Shown: positions 1-7,866, counted from the stretch's first letter. The stretch is 64,000 nt of DNA from an uncultured Dorea sp. (GCA_910584615.1 CAJUAM010000008.1:30070-94069); one strand, 5' to 3'. Notes: generated from the sequence alone by a model not told the origin. Program-made: numbers and translations.

Positions 1-1
1 A

Positions 2-1348
2 ACTCCGGATGGAGAGGAGAGTCCTGATAAAGAAGGGAGTCCTGACAAAGAAGAGACTCCGGATGGAGAGGAGGATTCTGGTGAAGAAGGGATTCCCGAT
101 AATGAGGAAGGTTCCGGTGAGGAAGACACTTCCGGTGACGAGGGGATTTCCGGCGGGGAAGAGGCTCCTGGTGACGAGGAAAACTCTGATGATGATGAGA
201 TAATAAAAGAGGAACATGAGAAAGATAATGATATAGAAGATGATTTAAAGGATGGTACAAAGAAAGCGAAAGAGGCTGTAAGGAAGGACCGGACAAAGAC
301 AGAAGATAAAGTTCAGAAAACGAAAGGAGCCGAAGCTGTTGGCAAGACATCGAAACGCGGCAATATATTCAGTAGTTTCGTGCCATCATCCGAGTTTATT
401 GATAACAGAGAAAAAGTGAAATACAATGTAGATGTGCCGGTTGACGGGCTGCCGGGTTTTATAACACAGGAAATGCTTGTAGGGGCGCTGAAGTGTCAGG
501 ACGAGACAGGGTATCCGGCTTCGGTTACGATTGCGCAGATCATACAGGAGTCCGGATTTGGAAAATACGGACCAGACGGTGACAAAAGGCAGGGACTGTC
601 TTATCTGGCATATCAATATAATAATCTTTTTGGTATCAAAGGTTCGGGCACTGCCGGAAGTGTGGCAATGAATACAGGAGAGCAGCGTCTTGATGGTTCA
701 AGATACAGTATTACGGCCGGTTTCCGGGTGTATAATACATATACTGAATGTATCGAGGACAGAACCAGTCTTTTGGACAGAGTATATAAAGACCTGACCT
801 TTGGTGTGAAGGATGCGAATACTTTTGCTATGAAGATTGGACGGAGATGGGCGACAAGCTTAAGCTATGGGCAGAATCTGATCCGTCAGATGAACCGGTA
901 TGATCTGTATCGGCTGGATGCGATGACATTAGACGAGTTCAGCGGTATGATAGGTACATTTGCCAATCCATGTCCGGGAGCAAGGCTGACGAGTAGCTTT
1001 GGATATAGAGAAGCGCCGCTTGCAGGGGCCAGTGCTTATCATAAAGGTGTTGACTTGGGTACAGGTGCGTACAATATACCTACTTATGCAGCGCAGGCAG
1101 GTACGGTGATTTTTGCGGGGGCATCCGGCGCGGCTGGAAATCTTGTTGTGATTGATCATGGAAATGGACTTGTGACAAAATATATGCACCATGATAAGGT
1201 ATATGTAAAGTCAGGCGATAAAGTTGAAAAAGGACAGCAGATAGGATTAAGCGGAACAACTGGAAACTCTACCGGCAATCATCTTCACTTTCAGGTAGAG
1301 AAGGATGGGACAGCAATAAACCCATTGATTTATCTGGATATTCAGTAA
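2..1348 (+). CDS. Secreted glucosaminidase/M23 peptidase cell-wall hydrolase, 5' partial
   Basis: The frame is open from the window edge to the TAA at 1346-1348, so the N-terminus (presumably with signal or membrane anchor) is missing. The first ~70 visible residues are a low-complexity acidic linker of degenerate PDGEE/PDKEG units, followed by a Lys-rich stretch. Next comes a glucosaminidase-type domain (about 450-950, with a catalytic-looking Glu in IIQESGFGK). It ends in a LytM/M23 metallopeptidase domain (about 970-1340) with HKGVD and HLHF zinc motifs. The family cleaves peptidoglycan glycan strands and peptide cross-bridges. The ATG at 380 is internal to the linker-domain junction and is probably not the start. 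It lies 23 bp before a signal peptidase gene. A similar two-domain layout occurs in conjugative-element hydrolases, but nothing else here proves a mobile element. Confidence 0.85.
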   Translation, partial: TPDGEESPDKEGSPDKEETPDGEEDSGEEGIPDNEEGSGEEDTSGDEGISGGEEAPGDEENSDDDEIIKEEHEKDNDIEDDLKDGTKKAKEAVRKDRTKTEDKVQKTKGAEAVGKTSKRGNIFSSFVPSSEFIDNREKVKYNVDVPVDGLPGFITQEMLVGALKCQDETGYPASVTIAQIIQESGFGKYGPDGDKRQGLSYLAYQYNNLFGIKGSGTAGSVAMNTGEQRLDGSRYSITAGFRVYNTYTECIEDRTSLLDRVYKDLTFGVKDANTFAMKIGRRWATSLSYGQNLIRQMNRYDLYRLDAMTLDEFSGMIGTFANPCPGARLTSSFGYREAPLAGASAYHKGVDLGTGAYNIPTYAAQAGTVIFAGASGAAGNLVVIDHGNGLVTKYMHHDKVYVKSGDKVEKGQQIGLSGTTGNSTGNHLHFQVEKDGTAINPLIYLDIQ

Positions 1349-1371
1349 CGGATAAGAAAAAAGGGGATTGT

Positions 1372-1986
1372 ATGGATAATAAAGATTTGAATTTGCTTCC
1401 GGAAGAATTTCCAAGTCCGGAGGAACTGTTTAATATTGATATAGGAGAGGCGGTAAAGATTGAAAAACCGAAAGAAGATCAGTTGAAACCGCAGGAACAG
1501 CTAAAAGAAGAAAAAACTGAAGATACAGAAGTAAAACCAGAAGAGAGCGCGGAAGAGATTTCCTCAAAAGCAAAACCAGTTCCACGATATCGTGTGATCA
1601 AGTTTTTTTCGGCAGGATTTATCATACTGATATTAGTGATGGCATTGTTTATTACCAATATGGACAGATTTCATTTGCACTGCTATTGTATGATGACAGA
1701 GAGTATGGGAAATACAGTTCCTAAAGGCAGTGTGGTCTTTTCATATGATGTTCCGATGGAAGAACTTGAAATTGGCGATGTGATCACTTATATAAATAGT
1801 CGTGGAATATCAGTGACACACCAGATTGTCAGTGAGATCAATGATTATAAAGAGAGCGGCAATCGGGCTTTTTACACAAAAGGAACCGAAAATGATATGG
1901 TAGATGAAGAAGTGGTTACTTATGAGATGATCAAGGGTAAAGTATTTATTTATATACCGTATATTGCAAAACCATTTATACATTAA
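1372..1986 (+). CDS. Signal peptidase I, SipW/ER-type
   Basis: 204 aa. The first ~75 residues are charged and Glu/Lys-rich, then one hydrophobic segment (about residues 77-97) precedes the S26 catalytic domain. The serine sits in MTESMGNTVPKGS. The second motif is ISVTHQIV, with His where the classical bacterial enzyme has Lys, which points to the Ser-His (SipW/archaeal/eukaryotic) subtype. The family removes signal peptides from secreted proteins. SipW-type enzymes often serve a dedicated substrate. The long acidic cytoplasmic extension is unusual for the family. It follows the cell-wall hydrolase closely (RBS aaggggatt) and probably shares its transcript. Whether it processes that protein is inference. 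Confidence 0.8.
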   Translation: MDNKDLNLLPEEFPSPEELFNIDIGEAVKIEKPKEDQLKPQEQLKEEKTEDTEVKPEESAEEISSKAKPVPRYRVIKFFSAGFIILILVMALFITNMDRFHLHCYCMMTESMGNTVPKGSVVFSYDVPMEELEIGDVITYINSRGISVTHQIVSEINDYKESGNRAFYTKGTENDMVDEEVVTYEMIKGKVFIYIPYIAKPFIH

Positions 1987-2058
1987 AAGAAATTAATTCC
2001 GCGTATCTTTCGATAGGCGGAATTTTTATATCGTAAAAATGAGGAGGAACGTATTGAA

Positions 2059-3429
2059 ATGAATAAAAAAGCGATTTATTTTGAATGTTATGGAGGGATC
2101 AGCGGTGATATGACAGTGGCAGCGCTTCTTGATATGGGGGCTGATGAAAAAAAACTAAAAAGACAGCTTGCCACTCTGCCGCTTAAAGGATTTTCTATTG
2201 AGATCAGCAGGGTAAAAAAGTCGGGATTGGATTGTTGCGATTTTAATGTTGTTCTGGAAGAACAGTATCACAATCATGACCATGATATTGTATATCTATA
2301 TGGACACAGACAGAGTGATCCGGAGCATGTACATACACATGACCATGACCACGGGCACAGTCATGAGCATATACACGGGCATGAGCACATACACGGACAT
2401 GAACAAGGACATGAGAAACACAGTCTTCATACGGATCATGAGCATCGTGGCCTGAAAGATGTAACAGAGATTATTGAACGGTCAGAGCTTTCAGAAGGGG
2501 CGAAGAAGATTGCCGTGGATATCTTTCGTGTGCTGGCGGAGGCGGAAGCCAAGGCTCATGGCGCGACAATAGAGACTGTACATTTCCATGAAGTAGGAGC
2601 CATTGATTCTATTGTAGATATTGCGGCTGCGGCAATTTGTCTTGATGATCTAGGTATACGGGAAATAATTGTGCCACAGCTGTATGAAGGGAGGGGCACA
2701 GTAAGATGTGCGCATGGTATTCTCCCGATCCCTGTCCCTGCTGTGATGCATATTGCGGCCGGACATGGGATTGCCATGCATATCACAAATATAGAGGCGG
2801 AGCTGGTAACTCCTACAGGAGCGGCTATCGTGGCAGCAGTGCGTACGGCAGACAGTCTGCCTGAAAAGTATACGATCCGGGCAGTCGGAATGGGTGCGGG
2901 AAAAAGAGATCATAAAAAGGGCGGTATCCTGAGAACTATGATAATTGAGTATATGCAAGAGATACAAGCAGAGAGCAGTATGTCTTCTGAAGACTGTATA
3001 TATAAACTGGAAAGTAATATTGATGATTGTACCGGAGAGGCACTGGGGTATGTGATGGAACGTCTTTTTGCGAAGGGGGCGAGGGATGTTAATTATATGC
3101 CTGTGTTTATGAAAAAAAACCGTCCTGCATATCAGATCAATATTATATGCAGTCAAAAAGATATCCCGGTCATGGAAAAGATTTTATTCACAGAAACGAC
3201 GACAATCGGAATACGCCGTATGAAAGTGGAGCGTTCGGTGTTAGAACGTAAGATTTGTAAAGTTGAAACTTCTTTGGGGGAAGCACAGGTTAAAGTCTGC
3301 GATTTGTACGGTAAGTTGAGGATATATCCGGAATATGAGAGCGTGGCTGCGATTGCGGCAGAAAGAAAGCTTGCATACAGAGAAGTATGGGAAAAGATTT
3401 TGAGAGAAGCTGAGAGCATTCTTCTGTAA
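2059..3429 (+). CDS. larC: Nickel-pincer cofactor biosynthesis protein LarC
   Basis: 456 aa, starting at ATG 2059 after GAGGAGG. The N-terminus (FECYGGISGDMTVAALLDMG) is the LarC/DUF111 signature. A His/Asp/Glu/Gly-rich insert (about residues 70-130, encoded at 2265-2450) looks like a metal-loading segment. LarC is the CTP-dependent enzyme that inserts nickel into the pyridinium dithiocarboxylate mononucleotide precursor, giving the nickel pincer nucleotide used by LarA-family racemases. In Lactiplantibacillus plantarum LarC is made through a programmed frameshift (larC1/larC2). Here the reading frame is continuous. It is 29 bp upstream of larE. No larB or larA is in the window. Confidence 0.93.
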   Translation: MNKKAIYFECYGGISGDMTVAALLDMGADEKKLKRQLATLPLKGFSIEISRVKKSGLDCCDFNVVLEEQYHNHDHDIVYLYGHRQSDPEHVHTHDHDHGHSHEHIHGHEHIHGHEQGHEKHSLHTDHEHRGLKDVTEIIERSELSEGAKKIAVDIFRVLAEAEAKAHGATIETVHFHEVGAIDSIVDIAAAAICLDDLGIREIIVPQLYEGRGTVRCAHGILPIPVPAVMHIAAGHGIAMHITNIEAELVTPTGAAIVAAVRTADSLPEKYTIRAVGMGAGKRDHKKGGILRTMIIEYMQEIQAESSMSSEDCIYKLESNIDDCTGEALGYVMERLFAKGARDVNYMPVFMKKNRPAYQINIICSQKDIPVMEKILFTETTTIGIRRMKVERSVLERKICKVETSLGEAQVKVCDLYGKLRIYPEYESVAAIAAERKLAYREVWEKILREAESILL

Positions 3430-3458
3430 AGAGGGGAGCTGGAAACGGAGTTGCATTT

Positions 3459-4286
3459 ATGCAGGATTATGATGTAAAAGTAGAAAAATTAAAAGAGATG
3501 ATGGCCTTTTACGCGAAAGATAATATTCTTGTTGCGTTTTCTGGAGGGGCGGATTCTGGTTTGATATTAAAAATGGCCCAGGAAGCGGCAGAAAAAACAA
3601 AAAGTACCGTTTATGGCATGTTTCTTCATACAATGCTCCATCCGGCGGGCGAGGATGAAAGGGCCAGAAAGATTGCGGATGAGATCGGCGTGGTATTTAA
3701 GGTGCTGAAAATTGATGAACTTCAAGAAGCAGATATTGAGTACAATCCAGAAGATAGATGTTACCGCTGTAAAAAATATTTATTTCAGAGTATTTTAAAA
3801 GAAGCCCAAAAGCTTCATGCAGGTGTTGTTATGGAAGGGACCAATGAAGATGATCTGAAGGTTTACAGACCTGGAATCCGTGCGGTCAAAGACCTGGGGA
3901 TCATCAGTCCCCTGGCGGAGGCAGGGTTGACGAAAGAAGAAGTGAGAAGGCTGGCAGCAGAATATGGATTGTCTGTTTCTGATAAACCGGCAACCCCATG
4001 CCTTGCGACCAGGTTTCCTTATGGTACAAGACTGTCCAAAGAGGCGCTGCAAAGAGTAGAGCAAGGTGAAGCAATGCTGAGGGAACAGGGATTTTACAAT
4101 GTCCGCTTGAGAGTCCATGAAAGGATTGCAAGGATAGAAGTAGACAGTAAGGACCTGCAGGCGGCTGTAGACCAAAGAAAGGAAATTATAAATGGTCTTA
4201 AGAAATTGGGATATACTTACGTAACGTTGGATTTAGAAGGATTTCGTTCCGGCAGTATGGACATAGATGTGAGGGCGCTGCTTTAA
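3459..4286 (+). CDS. larE: ATP-dependent sulfur transferase LarE
   Basis: 275 aa. The N-terminal PP-loop SGGADSG (about residues 29-35) marks the N-type ATP pyrophosphatase fold. PATPCLATRFPYG carries the cysteine that acts as sacrificial sulfur donor in L. plantarum LarE. A second pair (CYRCK, about residue 108) gives three conserved-looking Cys, the pattern linked in other LarE proteins to a [4Fe-4S] cluster that would let the enzyme turn over catalytically. That subtype assignment is inference. LarE adenylates and thiolates the biscarboxylated nicotinate intermediate before LarC inserts nickel. It is co-directional with larC and almost certainly co-transcribed. Confidence 0.93.
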   Translation: MQDYDVKVEKLKEMMAFYAKDNILVAFSGGADSGLILKMAQEAAEKTKSTVYGMFLHTMLHPAGEDERARKIADEIGVVFKVLKIDELQEADIEYNPEDRCYRCKKYLFQSILKEAQKLHAGVVMEGTNEDDLKVYRPGIRAVKDLGIISPLAEAGLTKEEVRRLAAEYGLSVSDKPATPCLATRFPYGTRLSKEALQRVEQGEAMLREQGFYNVRLRVHERIARIEVDSKDLQAAVDQRKEIINGLKKLGYTYVTLDLEGFRSGSMDIDVRALL

Positions 4287-4301
4287 GCGAAAGAAGAGAG
4301 G

Positions 4302-4325
4302 GGGCCGATGTTTTTGCATCGGCCC
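4302..4325 (+). terminator. Hairpin after larE
   Basis: A perfect 9-bp stem GGGCCGATG/CATCGGCCC with a 6-nt loop lies 15 bp after the larE stop. No clear U-run follows, so it may be a weak or Rho-independent-like 3' end. A second hairpin (CAGGCA...TGCCTG, 4351-4378) follows it. Confidence 0.5.
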
Positions 4326-4378
4326 TTGGAGGGGAAAATCTATGTAATGTCAGGCAAGACCTGTTTACAGGCTGCCTG

Positions 4379-4638
4379 AAAAAGAAAATGCGAGTTTATA
4401 AAATGTTTAGGCGAAGTCCAGCGATCATACAGAACGTAGTAGCACAACCGCTGTCTTCTTTATATGTTAAAATCATTATAGTAAAGAAATATGAAGCGAA
4501 TGTGACGGAAAACAGAAATGTTTATAAAATTCCTTAAGAAAATCGGAAGATTCTGGAAATTGCATTGATTTTCCTGATAACAATGAAGAATACGTAATAT
4601 TCATTGGTATCACCCTATACACATTAGAGAATTGCTGG
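4379..4638. other. Intergenic AT-rich stretch without recognisable gene
   Basis: About 260 bp between the larE hairpins and the toxin remnant. I see no ORF with an RBS, no tRNA and no clear repeat. It probably marks the edge of the inserted and decayed DNA to its right. Confidence 0.4.
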
Positions 4639-4976
4639 TTATTGCATATTCATTTTTGGTAACTGTTGTAGTTGATTCCGTTTTTTATAAATTACAGCGG
4701 TTATTTGTACCTTTTTGTTATTTTCATCTATCCAAAAGTATATGAGAAAATTCTTTACAGGCATATGACGTATTCCATTAGTGCGCCAAGGCTCTATATC
4801 TATTAGAGGTATACGTTGAGGAAAGCTAACAAGGGACAAAAAGCGTTTTCCAATACGTCTAATAGACGAAGTGCTGCATCAGGAGCTTTTAATTCATGGG
4901 TAATATAATGTGTAATTTCATGTAGTTCTTCCCGTGCTTGTGAAGTGATTTTGACAATATACGTTTCTTGCATCAT
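4639..4976 (-). pseudogene. RelE/ParE-family toxin, frameshifted
   Basis: Reading the minus strand from ATG 4976, the frame gives MMQETYIVKITSQAREELHE and continues to a V-L-E-N-A-F run. The C-terminal half continues in another frame as SFPQRIPLIDIEPWR, ending QLPKMNMQ at 4639, a typical RelE/ParE end. The two parts meet at a T5 run (A5 on the + strand, 4838-4842). One extra T would give a single continuous ~113-aa toxin. So this is a one-base deletion, or a sequencing error in a homopolymer. The family cleaves mRNA on the ribosome or poisons gyrase. The start overlaps the stop of the antitoxin remnant (ATGA), the usual antitoxin-toxin order. Confidence 0.75.
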
Positions 4977-5137
4977 TTTAACTCCTGTCTTAAGTTGGCG
5001 AATACATCAGCAACGGGATAAGATATATCATTCTTAGCTTGTGACAATCCCTTTTCCATAATTGCATTAAATTCCTCATAAGTCATTGAATCTAAAGTTG
5101 TAGGTTCTTTAGGAAGTGACAATGAAAATGGGGAGCC
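4973..5137 (-). pseudogene. RelB/DinJ-like antitoxin, 5'-truncated
   Basis: About 45-55 codons remain, including MTYEEFNAIMEKGL and a tail ending NLRQELK. This resembles the C-terminal toxin-wrapping segment of RelB/DinJ-type antitoxins. The in-frame stop at 5138-5140 and the absence of a ribbon-helix-helix N-terminus show the 5' part was lost. It overlaps the toxin start by 4 bases. The break point abuts a HicB fragment reading the opposite way. A short intact antitoxin starting at the internal ATG (about 5090) cannot be excluded, but it would lack a DNA-binding domain. Confidence 0.6.
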
Positions 5138-5360
5138 TTATACTAATAAGATTGTTAAGGAAGAGGATGATATTTTAACATTGGTGGATGTTGATTTTAC
5201 TGAATATCGGAGAAAAGTAGATAATCGGGCGGTCAAGAATAACTGCACACTTCCATATTGGTTAAGTGTGGAAGCGGATAAAAGAGGCTTGAATTATTCC
5301 GGAGTTTTACAGGAAGCGATTATGAATACTCTTGGAATCAGCAGAAATACAGTAAACTAA
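5121..5360 (+). pseudogene. HicB-family antitoxin, 3' fragment
   Basis: This frame is open from about 5121 to TAA 5358-5360 and reads NENGEPYTNKI, then VDVDFTEYRRKV, NCTLPYWLSVEA and VLQEAIMNTLGI. It matches the end of the HicB partial-RNase-H domain and its C-terminal ribbon-helix-helix. There is no start codon with RBS and no hicA, so it is the 3' end of a truncated antitoxin gene. Its truncated end coincides, within about 20 bp, with the truncated end of the RelB-like remnant on the other strand. Confidence 0.7.
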
Positions 5361-5374
5361 ATCTCTATACAGAC

Positions 5375-5405
5375 AGACGTCTCATTACTTGGGGCGTCTT
5401 TTTTA
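5375..5405 (+). terminator. Intrinsic terminator after hicB remnant
   Basis: AGACGTC/GGGCGTCT stem (7 bp with one G-U) followed by a T-run. It is the native terminator of the vanished hicB transcript. Confidence 0.75.
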
Positions 5406-5439
5406 TACTCCGATTGCAGGAGCAGGTTGTTGATACATA

Positions 5440-5710
5440 GTAAGCGCCAAATATTCCTGCAGATTTCCTGATCCTCAAGTATCAGCTATAATTGTAGTCA
5501 ATAGATATTTAGAATATTTCACTATAATTATGGAGGATAGGTTATGGCAGGTACTCGCAAAGCCCGTGTTCCGATGGCGGAACAGATCCGGCTTATCAAT
5601 GAATGCCGCCAGAGCGGCATGACAGATGCTGACTGGTGTCGTGAAAACGACATTGCAGTAAGCACCTTTTACAACTGGGTCAGCCGCTGCCGGAAAACAG
5701 CAGCGGATCA
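5440..5710 (+). mobile_element. IS66-family left end with truncated accessory ORF
   Basis: GTAAGCGCC at 5440-5448 matches the characteristic start of IS66 terminal inverted repeats. From 5544 a reading frame starts MAGTRKARVPMAEQIRLINE, the N-terminus of the IS66 TnpA-type accessory protein (helix-turn-helix region WCRENDIAVSTFYNW). Homology stops near residue 55 (about 5710), where the sequence changes to an endolysin tail in another frame. The ORF nominally runs on to 5795 through unrelated codons. No tnpB, tnpC or right end remains, so the element is dead. Confidence 0.75.
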
Positions 5711-5962
5711 GCAAGCGGAAGTTCTTCTTCTGGCAGTTCTAATAAGACATCATCCTCTGCCGGTTATAAAAAGTATACTGGTAAATCAGAAATGATAGAT
5801 GGAGTATTTAAAGCTATTGGTGTTCCGGAGAAGTTTAGAAACAGTTATATGAAGAGAAAGCCTATAGTTTCCAAGAACGGGATCAGCAACTACAAGGGAA
5901 GCGCAACACAGAATCTACAGCTTGTTAAGTTGGCGAAAGCCGGAAAGCTGAAAAAGATATAA
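5711..5962 (+). pseudogene. Prophage endolysin C-terminal remnant
   Basis: The frame is open from the IS66 junction to TAA 5960-5962, 83 codons. It begins with a Ser/Gly/Thr linker (SGSSSSGSSNKTSSSAGY) and continues through GVPEKFRNSYMKRKPIV to KNGISNYKGSATQNLQLV and a Lys-rich end. This pattern resembles the C-terminal wall-binding part of prophage amidase-type endolysins in this bacterial group. There is no start codon or catalytic domain. The assignment comes from pattern memory, so the family is likely but not certain. Confidence 0.55.
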
Positions 5963-6000
5963 AGTATCATTTGCCCCATGTCTGCCTCATTGTACTGAAT

Positions 6001-6043
6001 GAAAAGAAAAAACCACCGAAAATCCTTTGTTTTCCGATGGTTT
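6001..6043 (-). terminator. Terminator of tRNA-Leu
   Basis: On the minus strand, AACCATCGGAAAA pairs with TTTTCGGTGGTT (one G-U), followed by a T-rich tail (TTTTTCTTTTC). It lies 16 bp beyond the tRNA 3' end. Confidence 0.85.
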
Positions 6044-6058
6044 ATAAAATAAGTTTAA

Positions 6059-6142
6059 TGCGGAGAAAGGGACTTGAACCCTCACAGGAAAAACTCCCAC
6101 TAGAACCTGAATCTAGCGCGTCTGCCATTCCGCCATCTCCGC
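6059..6142 (-). tRNA. tRNA-Leu (CAG)
   Basis: The minus strand reads GCGGAGA...TCTCCGC with discriminator A at 6059 and a closed 7-bp acceptor stem. The anticodon arm is CTAGA-TTCAGGT-TCTAG (anticodon CAG). There is a variable arm as expected for class II tRNA-Leu, and a GGTTCAAGTCC T-loop. CCA is not encoded. The 3' end faces phage, IS and toxin-antitoxin debris, the usual side for site-specific integration. Confidence 0.95.
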
Positions 6143-6153
6143 TCACAAATGAT

Positions 6154-6182
6154 ATAATACCATATATTTTATCATTTGGCAA
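6154..6182 (-). promoter_or_regulatory. Promoter for tRNA-Leu
   Basis: On the minus strand, TTGCCA (6182-6177), a 17-bp spacer and TATTAT (6159-6154), about 12 bp before the tRNA 5' end. Confidence 0.6.
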
Positions 6183-6200
6183 ATACTTTTTTGAAATTTA

Positions 6201-7319
6201 TCAGTGAACTTTTATCCCGTTGACTTCCAGGTGTTCATCAATTGCGACTACCACACATTTCCGGCCGTCGATTTCTTTTATTTCTACTAAATCTGAACGT
6301 TCCGGATTAACTTTGATGACTACGTCCGGTGTTTCCAATTGGAAAGTTTTTGTGTTTGTGATATTAGTGGCAAGGAAAGATTCCTGCTTGCCTGCTATGT
6401 CCTCAAACTGGGAGTCAAAAGACTCAAGGTTTTCTTCTGATACGCCGCTTCTTTCCAAGAGCCTTTTAACATCCGGCTTGGATAGTTCTACAGGATCTGG
6501 AGATTCTTTTGCCTCTTCCAGCATTTCGCAGATATTATCATGGATATTACGGACTGTTTCATAATTGCAGTTGTCTCCAAGAGTATCGGAAACAATGGCC
6601 TGAAAAGAATTTTTCTGGTCGCCTGCAGTCAGCGGGATCTTGCTTCCAAGTACAGCGTCTATAAATTCCGGCTGGATTTCTTCAGCTTTCTTTGTATAGT
6701 ATAAGATGCTGTGAATATCGCCTGCGCGATCGTTGAATGCAGGAAAGAGAAAACCGTTTCGCGGTGCTTCTACCAGCCAATCGCGGATACGGTCTTCAAT
6801 ATTATTCGTATCTGCGTTATATGTAAGCCCGGCTTTTGTCAGGTTGACCGGACAGATACTGCACATGATATACTCATAGACTGTATCGGAAGCGTCAAAC
6901 ATATCTTCGCCGTCCAGAGCCCTTCCGGGAACATCGTAGGCGGCATGAAACAGGATGATATAATAATTTTCCGCATACTCATAATTATCAATTACTTTAT
7001 CATAGAACTCTTCAACAAGGAGTTCATCTGTCAGTTTGCTATCCCGGAGTTTCAAGAGAAACTCCTGTGTGCCGCCAGGCATTTCCTGATCCAGAGGAAA
7101 ATCCATGTTCAAAAGATTCTTGCCGACAGTTCCGGCAAGCGTATGACGGAAGATATCAAAATACTTGAAAGCTTCTTCCTCCGGCAGTGATAAAAATGCT
7201 TTTTTAAGCTCTGTTTTTTTCTCCTTTTCATGATTGACATAGCAACCGCAGATGCGTGTGATGGCACACCGGTCTGGTGTAAATTGTTTGCGGATCTCCA
7301 ATATTTCTTTTTTGTTCAT
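6201..7319 (-). CDS. DUF4317 domain-containing protein
   Basis: 372 aa, starting at ATG 7319 (MNKKEILEIRKQF) behind GGGAG. An upstream in-frame start at 7361 lacks an RBS. The protein is soluble and acidic, with one Cys pair near the N-terminus (DRCAITRICGCYVN) and no membrane segment. It matches the DUF4317 family common in Lachnospiraceae and Ruminococcaceae, for which no function is known to me. It is monocistronic and ends just before the tRNA-Leu promoter. Confidence 0.8.
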   Translation of the reverse strand: MNKKEILEIRKQFTPDRCAITRICGCYVNHEKEKKTELKKAFLSLPEEEAFKYFDIFRHTLAGTVGKNLLNMDFPLDQEMPGGTQEFLLKLRDSKLTDELLVEEFYDKVIDNYEYAENYYIILFHAAYDVPGRALDGEDMFDASDTVYEYIMCSICPVNLTKAGLTYNADTNNIEDRIRDWLVEAPRNGFLFPAFNDRAGDIHSILYYTKKAEEIQPEFIDAVLGSKIPLTAGDQKNSFQAIVSDTLGDNCNYETVRNIHDNICEMLEEAKESPDPVELSKPDVKRLLERSGVSEENLESFDSQFEDIAGKQESFLATNITNTKTFQLETPDVVIKVNPERSDLVEIKEIDGRKCVVVAIDEHLEVNGIKVH

Positions 7320-7521
7320 TAGCTGTACTCCCTTATTAAAAATATGTAAAAATCTTATCACAATCAGATCTGTTTTTCAAATAAAATGACAATAGAAACT
7401 TGGAATAATAAGAACTTGCTTCTTGGTGGATGGGGAAACTTTTGGACACCTCTTTTGCTAGACTATAGGAAACTTAAAAAAATGAAGTTGAAGATAGCAG
7501 TATATAAAGGAGGTTAGGAAA
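7320..7521. other. Intergenic region before small ORF
   Basis: 200 bp with no gene. A possible weak promoter (TTGGAC, 16 bp, TATAGG, about 7452-7479) precedes the small gene at 7522. Confidence 0.3.
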
Positions 7522-7623
7522 GTGAAAGGATATTTTGTAAATGAGGGATATATGGGTTATGTAGACGGAGAATACCGGTTATTCGCGGATGAGACAGATT
7601 ACAGAGAATATGTAGAAGATTAA
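7522..7623 (+). CDS. 33-aa small protein of unknown function
   Basis: GTG start 8 bp after a strong SD (AAAGGAGG), product MKGYFVNEGYMGYVDGEYRL followed by an acidic, Tyr-rich end. The Gly-Tyr-Met-Gly-Tyr-Val and FAD/ExDYxEY pattern recalls short conserved proteins I have seen in Lachnospiraceae genomes. It is acidic, has no membrane segment and no Cys. The excellent SD, balanced codons and co-directional neighbour at 7673 support translation. Function unknown. Confidence 0.6.
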   Translation: MKGYFVNEGYMGYVDGEYRLFADETDYREYVED

Positions 7624-7672
7624 TAATAGGAATTTTGACATTATTTTTAGACTCAGCTGGATAAGGGGAGTG

Positions 7673-7825
7673 ATGATGAGTGAATTGATAGGATTTAAGC
7701 AGGAAGAAAAGACAGAATTTGAATTATCAGGATTGAATGCGGACGAATTGGGATTTATGAGAGCAGATGAACGAAGAGCAGTCATAGAAGCTGCGGGATT
7801 AAATCCGGATGAGTATGATTTTTGA
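7673..7825 (+). CDS. 50-aa small acidic protein
   Basis: ATG 7673 (or 7676) follows AAGGGGAG. The product begins MMSELIGFKQEEKTEFELSG and contains an Asn-Ala-Asp-Glu-Leu...Asn-Pro-Asp-Glu-Tyr pattern, so LN(A/P)DE occurs twice (residues ~22 and ~44). It is highly acidic and soluble. It lies 49 bp after the 33-aa gene on the same strand and probably shares its transcript. I do not recognise the family. A chance ORF is possible but the RBS is good. Confidence 0.5.
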   Translation: MMSELIGFKQEEKTEFELSGLNADELGFMRADERRAVIEAAGLNPDEYDF

Positions 7826-7866
7826 AGTGATTTTATACATTGCGGTGGTAAAAGTTGATATAAAAA

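Noticed and set aside
9..203. 64-aa ORF rich in Arg/Lys at the window start
   Set aside because: It is an out-of-frame reading of the acidic repeat linker of the hydrolase; the repeat makes a false frame.
2059..3429. Programmed frameshift in larC as in Lactiplantibacillus
   Set aside because: The frame is continuous over 456 codons including both halves.
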